Positions 1 to 11,555 of a DNA stretch of 64,000 nt are shown here, piece by piece. The first letter of the stretch is position 1. The number at the start of each line of letters is the position of its first letter. Both the position numbers and the translations under genes were made by a program. Where the stretch lies: contig JAWQEG010000062.1 of assembly GCA_033782935.1 (NCBI GenBank), forward strand, positions 10,124,001 through 10,188,000, read 5' to 3'. The notes under the pieces were generated by a model. The model worked only from the letters and a program-made list of their open reading frames with translations. It did no database searches and had not been told where the DNA came from. The DNA comes from Petrolisthes cinctipes (taxonomy: Eukaryota > Arthropoda > Malacostraca > Decapoda > Porcellanidae).

Positions 1-1440
1 TGCTTCTTGGGAGGAACTGCGCGTTCTTCTCTCTAGCTTCTCTCCTGCATGTGTTTCTCTCCAAGAGACAATGCTTGGGGACTACATTCCTGCCAGTCCT
101 CCATCATACTCTGCATTTTATTCCAATTCATTTGAAGAGCAGGGTCACCACGGTGGCTCTGCCATCCTAGTTCGCTGAGATATTCCATGCACGAGCCTGG
201 AGCTTGACACTCTGCTCCAGGCTGTTGCAGTTAAGGTATTTATGGACTGCCCATACACTATGTGCAGTCTATACCTTCCTCCCAGTGTTACAGTTGAGAG
301 GGGTGATCTCGACCATCTTGTACGGGATCTTCCCTCTCCCTTTATATTATTGGGTGATTTTAATGGTCGTAATCCTCTGTGGGGTAACAGTTCGGTCAAC
401 CCCAGGGGTGTTTTATTGGCTTCTTTTATTGAGGATGAGGGATTAGAGATTTTAATAGCCCTACTGGGACTTTTACCGCTATTGACATTTCCCTCCTTTC
501 ACCCAGAGCTCTGTTGGATTTTACTTGGAGAGTGTTGCCTGATTTATATCGCAGTGACCATTTCCCTATACTTTTAGAAAGTAACAGGTATGAACCACAG
601 TCTCGTCTTCCTAGGGGGAAATTAGAGAAGGCTGACTGGCAGTTTTTTAGAGAGCTAACTTCTTCGGTCTCTTCTGTAGCTGATTTCGGTAGCTCTGACG
701 AGGCTGTAACATATTTCACTGATATGCTCCACTCTGCTGCTCTCAACTCTATCCCTAGGACTTCTGGCTACTTTCCCAAACGTCCTGTCCCTTGGTGGTC
801 ACCAGTCTGCACCATTGCTGTGCGGGAGAAGCGCGCTGCTTTCTCTCGCCTTCGTCGTAATCGTGTGGACCCAACTCTTTTAGAGAACTTCCGACGGGCA
901 AGGGCCGGGCTAGACGAGTCTTAAAAGAGGCCCGACGTGCATCTTGGAAGGCCTATGTGTCTTCAATTAATACTAAAACTCCACTCACCCAAGTGTTCAG
1001 GAGAGTCCGTAAGATGGCGGGGAAGTTTTCTCCTAGTACTCCACCTGTACTTAAGGTCAATGGAATTAAGATCATGGATGGTTTGACAGTGGCCAATACC
1101 ATGGCAAAGGCTTTTGCAAAAGTCTCCAGCCGTGACTCTCGACCTCTGGCTGTCAGACATGAGTTAAGAGCCAAGAAGAGTACTGTCCTGGATTTCTCAG
1201 GGAACGAGAATGAAAGTTATAACCATATATTCACTCTGAGAGACCTGCATTCTGCTCTCTCTGCGGCGACACTTCTCCTGGGTGAGACAACATCCCATAT
1301 GCAATGTTACGACACTTGGGTGAGGAGGCGATCTCATTTCTTTTAGCTTTATATAACAGAATCTGGCTGGAGGGTGTCTTCCCTTCCGGTTGGAGGGTTG
1401 CTACTATCCTTCCTTTCGTCCCCAATCCCCAGTCTCCTGG
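1..1440 (+). pseudogene. LINE ORF2 remnant: AP endonuclease and start of reverse transcriptase
   Basis: This is the 5' part of a non-LTR retrotransposon ORF2 that enters from the left edge of the window. Pieces in shifting frames give an apurinic-type endonuclease: the QET motif near 60-70, GDFNGRNPLWG near 353-383, and SDHFPI near 553-570. A linker follows at 580-1250. The first reverse-transcriptase segment (SPGPDG-like, then a GVFPSGW segment) lies at about 1270-1440. The endonuclease would nick the target for target-primed reverse transcription. There is an in-frame stop near 176-178 and several frameshifts, and the RT core is missing after about 1440, so it is dead. The endonuclease motifs and the RNase H downstream fit the I/Jockey group; the exact clade is inferred. 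Confidence 0.8.
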
Positions 1441-2318
1441 TGGAAGCTCATGAGCCACCTCTTGATCTCCGTTGCCAGTCCTTGATGGTTCGTTGTTGGC
1501 ATTGATTACATCGACTTCCTGACCCCCTTCCCTGCTTGGCGGTGTCATCTAATATCATGTCTCAGTACTACCTTTTACATTCTCGTACACCATGGCCCTT
1601 TGGCTTCCGGGTCAGGAAGGCTATGGAGGAGATGGGCATTGATGACTTCCAGATTTGTCCTGTGAGGGTCCCCAGGGTGGCTCCATGGCTTTTTCCAGAA
1701 GGTTTCCCCTGCACCTGCTTTACAGACAAGAAGGAATCTCTTCCTCCTCCAGTGGCTCGTTCCCTCATTTTAGAACATGCCTTCACTCACAGGGAATCCC
1801 TCCCTGTGTACACTAATGGGTCAAAGTCTGATGCTGGAGTTGGCTTTGGAGTTGTCTTTCCTGACTTTTGCCGTGGCGGCAGGCTCCCTTCTGTCATGTC
1901 AATTTTTACTGCTGAGCTCTCGGCCATTTTATATTTTATATTACTCTCCCTCAGCCTTCGTTTACTATTTTTAGCGATTCCTGTAGTGCCTTGCAGGCCT
2001 TGTGTAATTTTAACTCTTCCCATCCCCTGGTGTTGGCCATTCTTGAGTGGCTTGTCCTCCCGGGTCGTTGTGGCCGCAAAGGCACTTTTTGTTGGGTCCC
2101 GGCCCATGTGGGTGTTGATGGGAATGATCGGGCTGACGCCCTGGCTAAGGCTGCGGTCTCCAATTCCCGGCCTCCTGCCAGGCGTCATCCTGTTCCTGCA
2201 GTGGACCATCGACCCTACATAGATGCTACCGTTCGTTCCTGCTGGCAGGACAGACGGGACGCCGTCGGGGCTAACAAGCTCCGCGACATGCACCAGTGCC
2301 TTGGTTTGTGGAGCTACT
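1441..2318 (+). pseudogene. LINE ORF2 remnant: RNase H domain, cut off at the 3' end
   Basis: This continues the ORF2 remnant after an internal deletion that removed most of the reverse transcriptase. A connector with an EPPLDLR-like motif lies at about 1447-1475. The RNase H domain runs from YTNGSKSDAGVGFG (about 1807-1850) through FTAELSAIL (about 1903-1930) to FCWVPAHVGVDGNDRADALA (about 2089-2150), which supply the usual acidic and His/Asp residues. RNase H is typical of I-superfamily LINEs. The reading frame is broken near 1935-1990. Homology stops at 2318 in the segment after RNase H (KLRDMHQCLGLW), and the next base is inside a 5S rRNA gene. The 3' UTR and tail are therefore missing, and the junction is a rearrangement, not a natural LINE end. 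Confidence 0.8.
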
Positions 2319-2383
2319 AGCGAAGTCAAGCAACATTGGGTTTGGTTAGTACAGACCGCCTGGGAACACAAGATGTTGTTGGC
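2319..2383 (+). pseudogene. 5S rRNA pseudogene, 3' part only
   Basis: The 3' part of a 5S rRNA gene starts at about nucleotide 46 of the gene. Compared with the complete copy at 56260-56377 it lacks 11 nt (the ttggatgggtg stretch after gttagtac) and carries acacaagatgttgttggc near the end. The same deletion and variants occur in the minus-strand pseudogene at 37006-37102, so the two share an origin. The LINE at 1-2318 is joined directly to it. Confidence 0.8.
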
Positions 2384-2640
2384 ATTAATTTTTTTTCTGA
2401 TCCTTCAATACTATCATTTCAACACAAACAACGAGCCATGAATCTTTTAAATATTGCTTCACACAAACAGATCCATTTTGTGTCATTACACTCAGCCTCC
2501 AATGAGACCTCAAAGATATCTAGGCCTCTTTTTTTTCTTTCACAACATCAACATCCCAAGACTTGATACTTGCTTCCTTCATACTTCTTTTTACGGAATT
2601 TACACCAGTAAATTAGTGTAAACAAAATCTCACCATTAAT
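2384..2640 (+). repeat. 5S rDNA spacer, first 250 bp after the gene
   Basis: Non-coding 5S spacer. It matches 56378-56600 in the plus orientation and 4850-5036 in reverse. It begins with a T-rich stretch that could end Pol III transcription, then has the aacgagccatg and tctaggcctctt blocks found after most 5S copies here. Confidence 0.7.
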
Positions 2641-3690
2641 AGAGAGAAATTCCTCCTCACAGCATCGACTGGACAGGATGGTTTAGTAAGATCTGAAACA
2701 ATGACACTTTAATTTCAATGATAATAATTACTCACTGGTATTCTTTAAAAAATTAGTTTGACTAATATCGTAATAATTTAAATATTATACACAATGTACT
2801 CTTTCACACACCCTAGTTATTTCTTAGGTTAGGATTAACGGAAAACTTATTTTGGGGAACAATGTCACTTTCAGTAATTAATACATTATAATAAATGTTA
2901 GGCATAATATTTGTGAATCAATGTTTTTAAAGAAATATAATAAATGATTGTGCCATATTTATATTGTAAGATATATCAGTGTTAATAATATATTAACAGC
3001 ATACTTTCATAACAATAATTGGTTGATGCCCTTCTTGCATTGAATATATAGTCCCAAGAAAATACATCATATATTTAACCTGTATATAATGATCATTATG
3101 TGATTTTAATTAATATAATGTATATATAATGGTTGACTGTAGATCTATTTAGACTATACAATGTTACTATACACGTCACAATATATATATATAATTATAT
3201 GAACATAAATTATACTATATATTCCCTGATAGTAAGGTATGGAAGGGTAACTGTTGATTTGGGTTATTTATATTTTAATATATTGTATTATAATGTTTGA
3301 CTGGAGACCTATTTACACTATACAATGTTACTATACACTTCACATTATATATATAAAGGAACATAAATTATATTATAGTTTCTCTGAGGTATACAATATT
3401 ATCATATTAAAGTATTGAAGGGTAACTGTTGAGTTGTGTTACTTATATTTTCTTCATTTGTTCCACACATAAATTACTCTCAATGGATGTATTTAATGTT
3501 ATTCGTGATGTCTTATTATCAATACTATTTTAAAGTGTAATATGGAATATGGTTTGTGGAATTGTACAGTCACGGACATTATTAATAATCCACATACTTA
3601 GGCTAAGTTAGTAGGTCAGGTACTCTCAATGGATGTATTTAATGTCATTCCTGATGTGAATAATGTCTCACAAGAGTCATGTCTCGTTGT
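2641..3690 (-). repeat. Block X, minus copy
   Basis: An AT-rich repeat of about 1.05 kb that recurs near 5S genes. Plus copies lie at 8695-9890, 29970-30920, 35272-36835 and 59418-59978; minus copies are here and at 27050-27639 and 53625-54214. It has two internal subrepeats that each carry a tatagtaacattgtatag-like segment. No coding potential is seen. Together with the 5S gene at 3746-3863 it forms an inverted copy of 35154-37005. Confidence 0.75.
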
Positions 3691-3745
3691 TTGCGTTGAA
3701 ATAAAATTATTGAAAAGGATTATAAAAGACATAAAATAAATAAAT

Positions 3746-3863
3746 GCCAACAGCATCTGGTGTTCCCAGGCGGTCCCCCATCCAAGGACTAACCAGACCC
3801 AACGTTGCTTAACTTCGCTGATCGGACAAAAAACGGTGTTTTCAACGTGTTGTGGCCGTTGAC
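3746..3863 (-). rRNA. 5S rRNA gene copy, probably not functional
   Basis: A full-length 118-nt 5S rRNA sequence on the minus strand. It has the internal promoter region (aagttaagcaacgttgggtc) and the conserved gggaacaccagatgctgttggc end. On the transcribed strand, six consecutive T replace the usual TTCTCG context about 30 nt into the gene (plus-strand aaaaaa within 3828-3836). A run of four or more T is a Pol III stop signal, so full-length transcription is doubtful. Confidence 0.85.
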
Positions 3864-5036
3864 AAAATTGTCAGCCTTGATATTCATTAAGAAGGATAGT
3901 TTCTTTAGAGTTAAATGTATCTTCTGTAGTATTCTCCTGTGTTTGAGGAAGAATGGGAGCGAGACGTGTGTGTGAGCAGAAATGAGTGTGGCGTGCTGTG
4001 TGCAGGAGAATGGAAGGAAATTAGTGAGTGTGAGAATAGAGTTGATTGTCAGGTGTAGAGGTGTGTTAGGTATGTAGGTGTAACATAACACCTTCCTCGT
4101 CTTAGATATTCATACATATCATTGCCTAATAATATTGTAATGGTGTGTTTGTTCAGCTAATATGTGTATTTTTATTATCTATTTACCCAAACTCATTCAT
4201 ATTAGATGGTTACACATTACCGAAAGGAAACGCAGACCTTAGCATATCCACATATCAATCCGTCAATATATATAACTAAATGAAAACTAAATAAGAGAAA
4301 GAACGAACGAAGGAAAAAATCTACAATAAAACTCTGCTACTATTACTACTACTACAATGACTACAAAAACAACTACGTACTACTACTACTACTACTAATA
4401 ATAATAATAAAAGCACGATAAATTTTATAACAGCAGCTTAAAACACTAGGTAGAATAACACAAAAGTGATATAACAAATTCAGTTTATAGACAACTTAAC
4501 AAGACATAAGAACAGGAGTGATACTAAACTACTACCAAAGACATGACCATTAATTGTTTGGAAACGTAATGGATTAAAAGACCAGAGATACCGAACTCAT
4601 GTATACCGATAACCAAACCTAATAAACTTAGTTACTTGTAAGCATGTAACATTCTACTTTCCAAAACGCTTACCTCACATGCAACGTAAAGCACTATTGC
4701 TTTTCAAATGCCTGTTTCACTTACTTGTTAGAATGTAACACTGTACTTTAATTCCGACATCACTTACTTGCTTCTTAGCATGTAATGTATAGATAAAAGC
4801 CAGTGGGATGCAGAATGAGGCACTAATTTACTGGTGTAATAATAAGTAGAAAGGAAGCTGGTAGCAAGTTTCGGGTTGATGTTGTGAAAAAAAAAGAGGC
4901 CTAGATATATTTGAGGTCTCATTGGAGGCTAAGTGTAATGACACAAAGTGATCTGGTTGAATGAACCAATATTTAAAAGAGCCATGGCTTGAAATGAAAT
5001 TATTAGAGAAAATTTAGAAAAATAAAAAAGATAAAG
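3864..5036 (-). repeat. 5S rDNA intergenic spacer
   Basis: Spacer of about 1.17 kb between two minus-strand 5S copies. It includes a CA-rich segment next to the gene (about 3950-4090), a trinucleotide tract of tac/aac/aat type (about 4330-4420) and a block ending near 4930 that recurs after other 5S genes. The segment to about 4520 is an inverted copy of 34508-35153. Short ORFs here are conserved only because the spacer is repeated. Confidence 0.7.
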
Positions 5037-5154
5037 GCCAATAGCATCTGGTGTTCCCAGGCAATCACCCATCCAAATACTAACCAAACCCAACGTTGCT
5101 TAACTTCGCTGATCGGACGAGAAGCGGTGTTTTCAACGTGGTGTGGTCGTTGAC
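5037..5154 (-). rRNA. 5S rRNA gene copy
   Basis: A 118-nt 5S rRNA copy on the minus strand, the middle gene of a three-gene array. It has several substitutions against the copy at 56260-56377 (for example gccaatagc at its 3' end and ggcaatcac for ggcggtcac), but no internal T-run. The start follows ttgatatcttg-like sequence, as in the neighbours. Function is uncertain. Confidence 0.85.
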
Positions 5155-5597
5155 AAGATATTAAGCCTTGGAAAACATTAAGAAAAATAGTTTTTTTAGA
5201 GTTAAATGTATCAGACATGAGTGCGGTGTGCTGTGTGCAGGAGAATGGAAGGAAAGTAGTAAGTGTGAGAACAGAGGAGATTGTCAAGTGTAGAGGTGTG
5301 TTAGATATGTAGGTGTGACATAACACATTCCTCAAAAGATATTAGTACATATCATTGGCTACTATTATTGTAATGGTGTGTTTGTTCAGCTAAAATATGT
5401 ATTTTTCTTATCTATTTACCCCATCCTCATTCATATTAGATGGTTACACATTAGAGATCGGAAACGCGGAACTTAGCATATCCACATATCAATCCGTCAA
5501 TATATAACTATATGAAAACTAAATAAGAGAAAGAGCGAATGAAGGAAAATATCTACAATAAAACCCTGCTAATATTACTACTATTGCAATGACTACT

Positions 5598-5628
<31 letters not shown>

Positions 5629-6300
5629 CTACTAATAATAATAATAATGATAATAATAAAAGCATGATAAACGTTTTAACAGCAGCTGATAACACTAGGT
5701 AGAATAACACAAAAGTGATATAACAAAATCAGTTTATAGACAACTGAACAAGACATAAGAACAGGAGTGATACTAAACTACTTCCAAAAACATGACCATT
5801 AAATGTTTGGAAACTTAATGGATTAAAAGACCAGATATACCTAACTCCTGTATAACGATAACCAAACCTAATAAACTTAGTTACTTGTAAGCATGTCACA
5901 TTCTACTTTCCAAAACGCCTACCTCACATGTAACTTAAAGCACTATTGCTTTTCAAATGCCTGCTTCACTTACTTGTAAGAATGTAACACTGTACCTTAA
6001 TTCCGTAATGCCGACATCACTTACTTGCTACTTAGCATGTATTGCATAGATAAAAACCAGTGAGATGCAGAATGATGCACTAATTTACTGACATAATAAT
6101 AAGTAGAAAGGAAGCAGGTAGCAAGTTTCAGGTCGTTTATGTTGTGAAAGAAAAAAAAAGGCCTAGATATATTTGAGTTGTCATTGGAGGCTAAGTGTAA
6201 TGACACACAATGATCTGGTTGTGTGAACCAATATTTAAAAGAGCCATGGCTCGTTATCTGTATTGAAATGAAATTATTAGATAAAATTTAAAAGATAAAT
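5155..6300 (-). repeat. 5S rDNA intergenic spacer
   Basis: Spacer of about 1.15 kb, a tandem copy of 3864-5036. It has a variant trinucleotide tract (caa/act/aat, about 5580-5660). Compared with its neighbour it lacks part of the CA-rich segment next to the gene. Confidence 0.7.
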
Positions 6301-6418
6301 GCCAACAGCATCTGGTGTTCCCAGGCGGTCATCCATCCAAGTACTAACCATATCCAACGTTGCTTAACTTCGCTGATCGGACGAAAAGCGGTGTTATCAA
6401 CGTGGTGTGGTCGTTGAC
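6301..6418 (-). rRNA. 5S rRNA gene copy, diverged
   Basis: A 118-nt 5S rRNA copy on the minus strand, first in transcription order of the three-gene array. On the transcribed strand the CTTCTCG motif has become CTTTTCG, making TTTT about 30 nt into the gene, which may stop Pol III. Further changes lie in the gtcatccatcc and accatatccaacg segments. Confidence 0.85.
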
Positions 6419-6724
6419 AAGATATTAAGCCTTGGAAATCAATAAGAAAAATAGTTTTTTTAGAGTTAAATGTATCAGACGTGTGTTTGAGCAGACATAA
6501 GTGCGGTGTGCTGTGTACAGGAGAATGGAAGGAAAGTAGTAAGTGTGAGAACAGAGGAGGTTGTCAAGTGTAGAGGTGTGTTAGGTATGTAGGTGTGACA
6601 TAACACCTTCCTCGTCTTAGATATAAATACATATCATTGCCTACTATTATTGTAATGGTGTGTTTGTTCAGCTAAAATGTGTATTTTTATTATCTATTTA
6701 CCCAACCTCATCAGTGGTGTTAAC
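6419..6724 (-). repeat. 5S upstream spacer, truncated
   Basis: About 300 bp of the CA-rich spacer that precedes 5S genes, ending near 6720 where block Y begins. The same junction occurs in the opposite orientation near 29530 and 55930. Confidence 0.65.
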
Positions 6725-6730
6725 ATCTAA

Positions 6731-6857
6731 GTGGAACTCCTAATAAACCTAATTCCAGAGCGCCTTGCTATATATGATGCAAGTGATCGCAGCCACCGAG
6801 ATAGTGATGTCATGGCTGCTCTGTGGAGGGAGGTTGTTTCTGAATTAAAATGTACAG
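6731..6857 (+). pseudogene. MADF-like exon fragment
   Basis: An open segment of 42 codons beginning VELLINLIPERLAIYD and ending in a tgtacag|gtgaaag splice-donor-like site. It resembles the first helices of a MADF/Myb-SANT-like DNA-binding domain, with DASDRSHRD followed by AALWREV. A stop lies just upstream (6728-6730), so it is partial. Minus-strand copies are at 29382-29508 and 55780-55906, all exactly 127 nt. MADF proteins often accompany PIF/Harbinger transposases, but no transposase is attached here. The family assignment is from pattern only. Confidence 0.45.
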
Positions 6858-7342
6858 GTGAAAGAACAATTTAATTCACTACTGTATATATTATTGGATC
6901 ACTTTGCCTTGCCACTCAAGAGCTCCACCTGGGGTAACAAAATAATCTCTCAAGATATCACGAACTGCCATGGTTTCTGCTATAGGTCTTGTGCTTCAAG
7001 CAGGAAACTGAGCAGTGACTCTCATAATTATCGCATTGACTTGACGAGGGCTGATAAAGTCGTTGTAAACGGGGTTAAGTGAAAATGACACACGTCAAAT
7101 GATTCACACTGACTTGACAAAACTTGGTGTAAACGCAGCCTTAGTTTTAGTTTTAGTGTACATTGGAGTGTGTTTCAGTGTTTGACGAGGACCAGTCTCA
7201 GTCAGATTTGTGGGTGGTGAAATGTCATGGTCCGAGCACCTAGTTGCTGCAGCTACTATGTTGTCTATCGTACTGTACTTCATTTTTCTTACTCTTTCTT
7301 TATTCTTTATCAACTCAGCCTGATATACTACAGTTACTACTG
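6858..7342. repeat. Non-coding part of block Y
   Basis: About 480 bp between the MADF-like exon and the LINE tail. It has no recognised gene. It is an inverted copy of 28889-29381 and 55284-55779. It contains a short imperfect inverted motif, ggctgcgtttacac-like on one side and gtaaacggggttaag on the other, which might be a degraded transposon end. Confidence 0.5.
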
Positions 7343-8694
7343 TGTGTAAGTAAGTAAGTAATGTTTATTGCTTATTATAGTAAATACAATGAACTATACA
7401 TAAGAATTATATTTCAGCAATACAGTCTGTCGAGCAGAAGCTCCATGACAGACAGATAAAAATAATTGTGTAAATTCATCATGACCTAGAGCAAAGATTC
7501 AATATAATCATACAGTTGTATCAAATGAAATCAAACTGTAAACAAAAGCAAACAGTAAGAATTGAATTCAAGCTGTAAAAAAAAAACAAAAAAAACACAC
7601 ACACACAAAGACAAACAGAATAACCATGAACAAACAGTACACACAAAGAATACAGTAAAACAGAATCGAAACAGTAAATAACAAAATTAATCAGTAGACC
7701 AAACCAAAGAAAATAGTAAACCAAAATCAAACTGAAATTAAATGAACAGTAAAACTCCCAGCAAAGTAAAAAATAAAAATATAAAAAAAAATAGAAAAAT
7801 AAAAACAGTAAAAATCAAACTGAAAATGGAATGACATTGTAAAACTTTCTGCAAAGTTAGAAAACAGTAAAAAATAAAAACAAACAGTAAAAGTAAAATG
7901 AAACAATAAAACTCTGCAAAGTTAGAAAACAGTAAAAAATAAGAGCAAACAGTAAATCAAAATCAAACTGAAATTTAAATGAAACAGTAAAACTCTCAGT
8001 AAAGTTAGAAAACAGTAAAAAAATAAAGGCGAACAATAAATCAAAATCAAACTGAAGTTAGAATGAAACAGTAAAACTCTCAGAATAGTAAGGAAACAGC
8101 AAAAAATAAAAACAAACAATAAATCAAAATCAAACTGAAATTAAAATCAAACAGAAAATAAAATCAAACAGCAAAGTTAGAATTAAACAGTAAAAAAAAA
8201 AAAATGAAGCAATCTGTACGAAAACTAAAACAAAGCAACAGTTATGTAATATTCTGTTGGTTATATATATATTATTTTATTTCCTTTTTGTATTTTGCTA
8301 TATTTGTGGTTTTGAGAAGCATTTTCATATCTACAGCTAAGGTGTTAAACAGTTTAGTGCCAAGATTAATTAAATTATTTTTAAACATTGTTGTTCTAAA
8401 TACTGGACAAACAAGATTCACATTATTACTCCTAGTATGGGCAGTATCAACAATAAAGTAAAATATTTGTATAATGTAGGAAATTTCAGGATTTTAGCTT
8501 CTGATAAAACACCTGTTGTTGAGTCAAATTTTAAATGGAAAAATATACATCGAACTTTTTATTTTGAGCTATAGTTAGCTTACCCAGAAATGATTGCCAT
8601 GTGCATGCCCACACAGAGACACACTAAGTGAAATAAGGGTAACAAATGGTATAATAAATGCTGATCATAGCTTCAGTGGTCAGGTTATGCCTAA
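7343..8694 (-). mobile_element. 5'-truncated LINE with RT C-terminus and (ACTT)n tail, copy 1
   Basis: The minus-strand LINE 3' end. Coding remains (about 8206-8694) correspond to the RT thumb and C-terminus, with YRVRHNLTTEAMISIYYT-like and VFGTKLFNSLP-like segments in broken frames. A long purine-rich 3' UTR follows, made of degenerate units like aacagtaaaaaataaaaaca (7740-8200). The element ends in a (gtaa)n tail at about 7347-7362, which reads as ACTT/TTAC repeats on the element strand. Inverted copies lie at 27640-28888 and 54215-55283. Probably of the CR1/Jockey group. Confidence 0.7.
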
Positions 8695-9890
8695 CTCTAT
8701 AATTATAAGACACCTATTTCAACGCAAACAACGAGACATGGCTCTTGTGAGGTATTATACACATTACGAATGACATTAAATACATCCATTGAGAGTACCT
8801 GACCTACTAACCTAGCCTATATGTGGATTATTAATAATGACCTTCACTGTACAATTCCACAAACCTTATTCCATATTACACTTTAAATTAGTATTGATAA
8901 TAAGACATCACGAATGACATTAAATACATCCATTGAGAGTAATTTATGTGTGGAACAAATGAAGAAAATATAAGTAACACTACTCAACAGTTACTCTTCA
9001 ATACTTTAATATGATAATATTGTATACCTCAGAGAAACTATAGTATAATTTATGTTCCCTTATATATATAATGTGAAGTGTATAGTAACATTGTATAGTG
9101 TAAATAGGTCTCCAGTCAAACATTATAATACAATATATTAAAATATAAATAACCCAAATCAACAGTTACCCTTCCATACCTTACTATCAGGGAAACTATA
9201 GTATAATTTATGTTCATATAATTATATATATATATTGTGACGTGTATAGTAACATTATATAGTCTAAATAGGTCTTCAGTCAACCATTATATATACAATA
9301 TATTAATATCACATAATGATCATTATATCAAAGTTAAATGTATGATGTATTTTCTTGGGGCTATATATTCAATGCAAGAAGGGCATCAACCAATTATTGT
9401 TATCGAAGTGTGCTGTCAATATATTATTAACACTGATATATCTTACAATATTATTATGGCACAATCATTTATTATATTTCTTTGAAAACATTGATTCACA
9501 AATATTATGCCTAACATTTAATATAATGTATTAAATACTGAAAGTGACATTGTTTCCCAAAATAAGTTTCCCGGTAATCCTAATCTAAGAAATAACTAGG
9601 GTGTGTGAAAGAGTACATTGTGTATAATATTTAAATTATTACGATATTAGGTAAACTAATTTTTTTAAGAATACAAGTGTGAGTAATTATTATCATTGAA
9701 ATTAAAGTGTCATTGTTTCAGATCTTACTAAACCATCCTGTCCTGTCGATGGTGTGAGGAGTAATTTCTCTCTATTAATGGTGAGATTTTGTTTACACTA
9801 ATTTACTGGTGTAAATTCCGTAATAAGAAGTATGAAGGAAGCAAGTATTAAGTCTTGGGAGGTTGATGTTGTGAAAGAAAAAAAAAGAGG
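8695..9890 (+). repeat. Block X, plus copy at the left of unit A
   Basis: An almost full-length X block. It begins about 20 bp after the LINE junction and runs to a deletion joining it to a 5S remnant at 9891. Its beginning matches 29990-30920 and 35290-36190; its end matches 36661-36860. With 27050-27639 (minus) it forms inverted arms around unit A. Confidence 0.7.
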
Positions 9891-9915
9891 CGAGAAGCAG
9901 TGTTTTCAACGTGGT
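9891..9915 (-). pseudogene. 25-nt 5S rRNA remnant at the start of unit A
   Basis: The sequence from cgagaagc to caacgtggt matches the 5' part of 5S on the minus strand. It changes to acagtctcctcc at the same base as the longer 5S pseudogene in unit B (37006-37102). This shared breakpoint marks the left edge of the duplicated unit. Confidence 0.7.
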
Positions 9916-10310
9916 ACAGTCTCCTCCATTGCCATGTTCATAACTCCAGCTTTGTCAATGTTTGTACACCACAAGGTGTGAACCGCCAATTTCGCTCTCA
10001 TATCCGAAACACATGGCAGAGCAGATCGGGGGGATGGTAGTGGAGGGGTGTAGGCTTGGGAATGGTGTGGTGGTTTACTGAACCAAGTTAGCGCGGGAAA
10101 TCTAAGCAATAACTCTGTAATGAATTATACGTCAACTATATAAAGCTGTTACATAACAAACATGACATTGTTAGATCGCAACATTGGGGTGGTTGGAAAA
10201 TCCTTTGTTATTGTTAATTATCAGTTTACTATGCACTCAACGGTAAAAGAAATACTGGTTGGTGAGGAAGTAGCTAGACTCAGCTAGATGTCTTTATGAA
10301 TGCTTATAGT
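9916..10310. repeat. Left end of unit A, unrecognised
   Basis: About 400 bp duplicated at 37103-37503. A minus-strand open stretch is conserved in both copies (segments like CTNIDKAGVMN), but I do not recognise it. No motif supports a function. Confidence 0.5.
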
Positions 10311-11555
10311 CTGTCCAGCCTAAGGTGGCGGAGAAGCCCTGCTTCTCTGGGACATTCCTGGATGTATCTGATTGGCAGATGATGGAAAGGGGATGTTCAG
10401 AGTCCTTTTGGCCACACCATGGATCACACACACACACACACACGGTAATCTCAGTGACCAGCCTGCAGCTTACACCTCCCTCTTTCTCCCCTCCACCTCT
10501 CTCTTTCTCTCTCTCGGTTTCACGATTCATTCACAACCTTTCCTTTTCTATATTCTTTAATATTATGATATTTTATCCCACATAAAAGTATAAACTAATG
10601 ATATTTTATCCCACATATCATATACATAGATATATTTAGATTAATGGCATTATATAATATATATATTTTTTTAATTCCATTTATTCATTCTCTCATTACC
10701 AGTACCATGCATCATAAGTTATTTCACTTTCTTTTTTCCTCATTTGTTACCCTCATCTAAGTTTCTCTCTCTCACTGCCTGAGGCCATTTTCTAATCTGG
10801 GGTGGAATCCAAAGAGATTGTTTAGCGACGCGTCGCTAATACCGATGTCGGTAATAACTAACTACACGCAGGCGTCGTTAACTTCGCCCTGATCCAAGAA
10901 GCCTCTGCCCGCCTGTTGTTAGGAGCGCGGTAACTGGTACACGCCTCTGATTGGCTAGAGTCATCAATGACGTCATGGACACCTCGTTGCCAATCACGAA
11001 GCGTGTGACATGGCGCGTTTGTTTAAAAACCGCGATCAGCTGGCAGCTGTCAAAACAAGTGTCTTCGTATCGCTCTACTGAGTGTACTCGACTTTTTCAT
11101 TTCAAACACAGCAGGTACGTCCACAGTTTTTATTTAGTATCTGAAAATAGTTTTTGGAGTCATACGAAATGTAAATAATGAAAAGGTTATGAAATGCTTA
11201 TTGATTTTATGCACTCTTTGTATGGTAATTCCATTAATCATTCAGTATACAGTACTTGGTTTTAGCATTTCATTAATTATTAACATACTTGTATTTTGTT
11301 TAAAACAATGATGTATAACACAGTACTGTATTTACAGTAGTGTATTGTGTTCTATTTTCGTAGCACTCTGTGCTCTGCCATCTAACTAATACCCAATATT
11401 CTAATCCTGTTCCCACCTCCTGTCAGTGCTTATAGTGGTGAATCCATGATCCATTCTCTTAAGATCATTTAATAACATTGTTTATTCTGAACACACAGCA
11501 GAGTGCGTATTGTTGCCACACTTCCTCCATGCACAAGAGGACATTAGGGACATCC

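Noticed and set aside
3789..4091. Conserved ORFs next to 5S copies (also 5003-5335, 34935-35228, 57341-57769, 59065-59505)
   Set aside because: They overlap 5S and its spacer; similarity reflects the repeated DNA, not a protein.
7521..8119. Phe/Leu-rich ORFs, also 28508-28705
   Set aside because: Low-complexity LINE 3' UTR.
7740..8200. CRISPR-like regular repeats
   Set aside because: Units are degenerate and low-complexity without unique spacers; this is eukaryotic LINE 3' UTR.
8204..8461. ORFs repeated at 27938-28144 and 54513-54719
   Set aside because: Antisense to the LINE RT C-terminus.
9906..10109. Minus-strand ORF also kept at 37040-37234
   Set aside because: Unrecognised; conservation is explained by the recent duplication and part of the B copy overlaps the 5S pseudogene.
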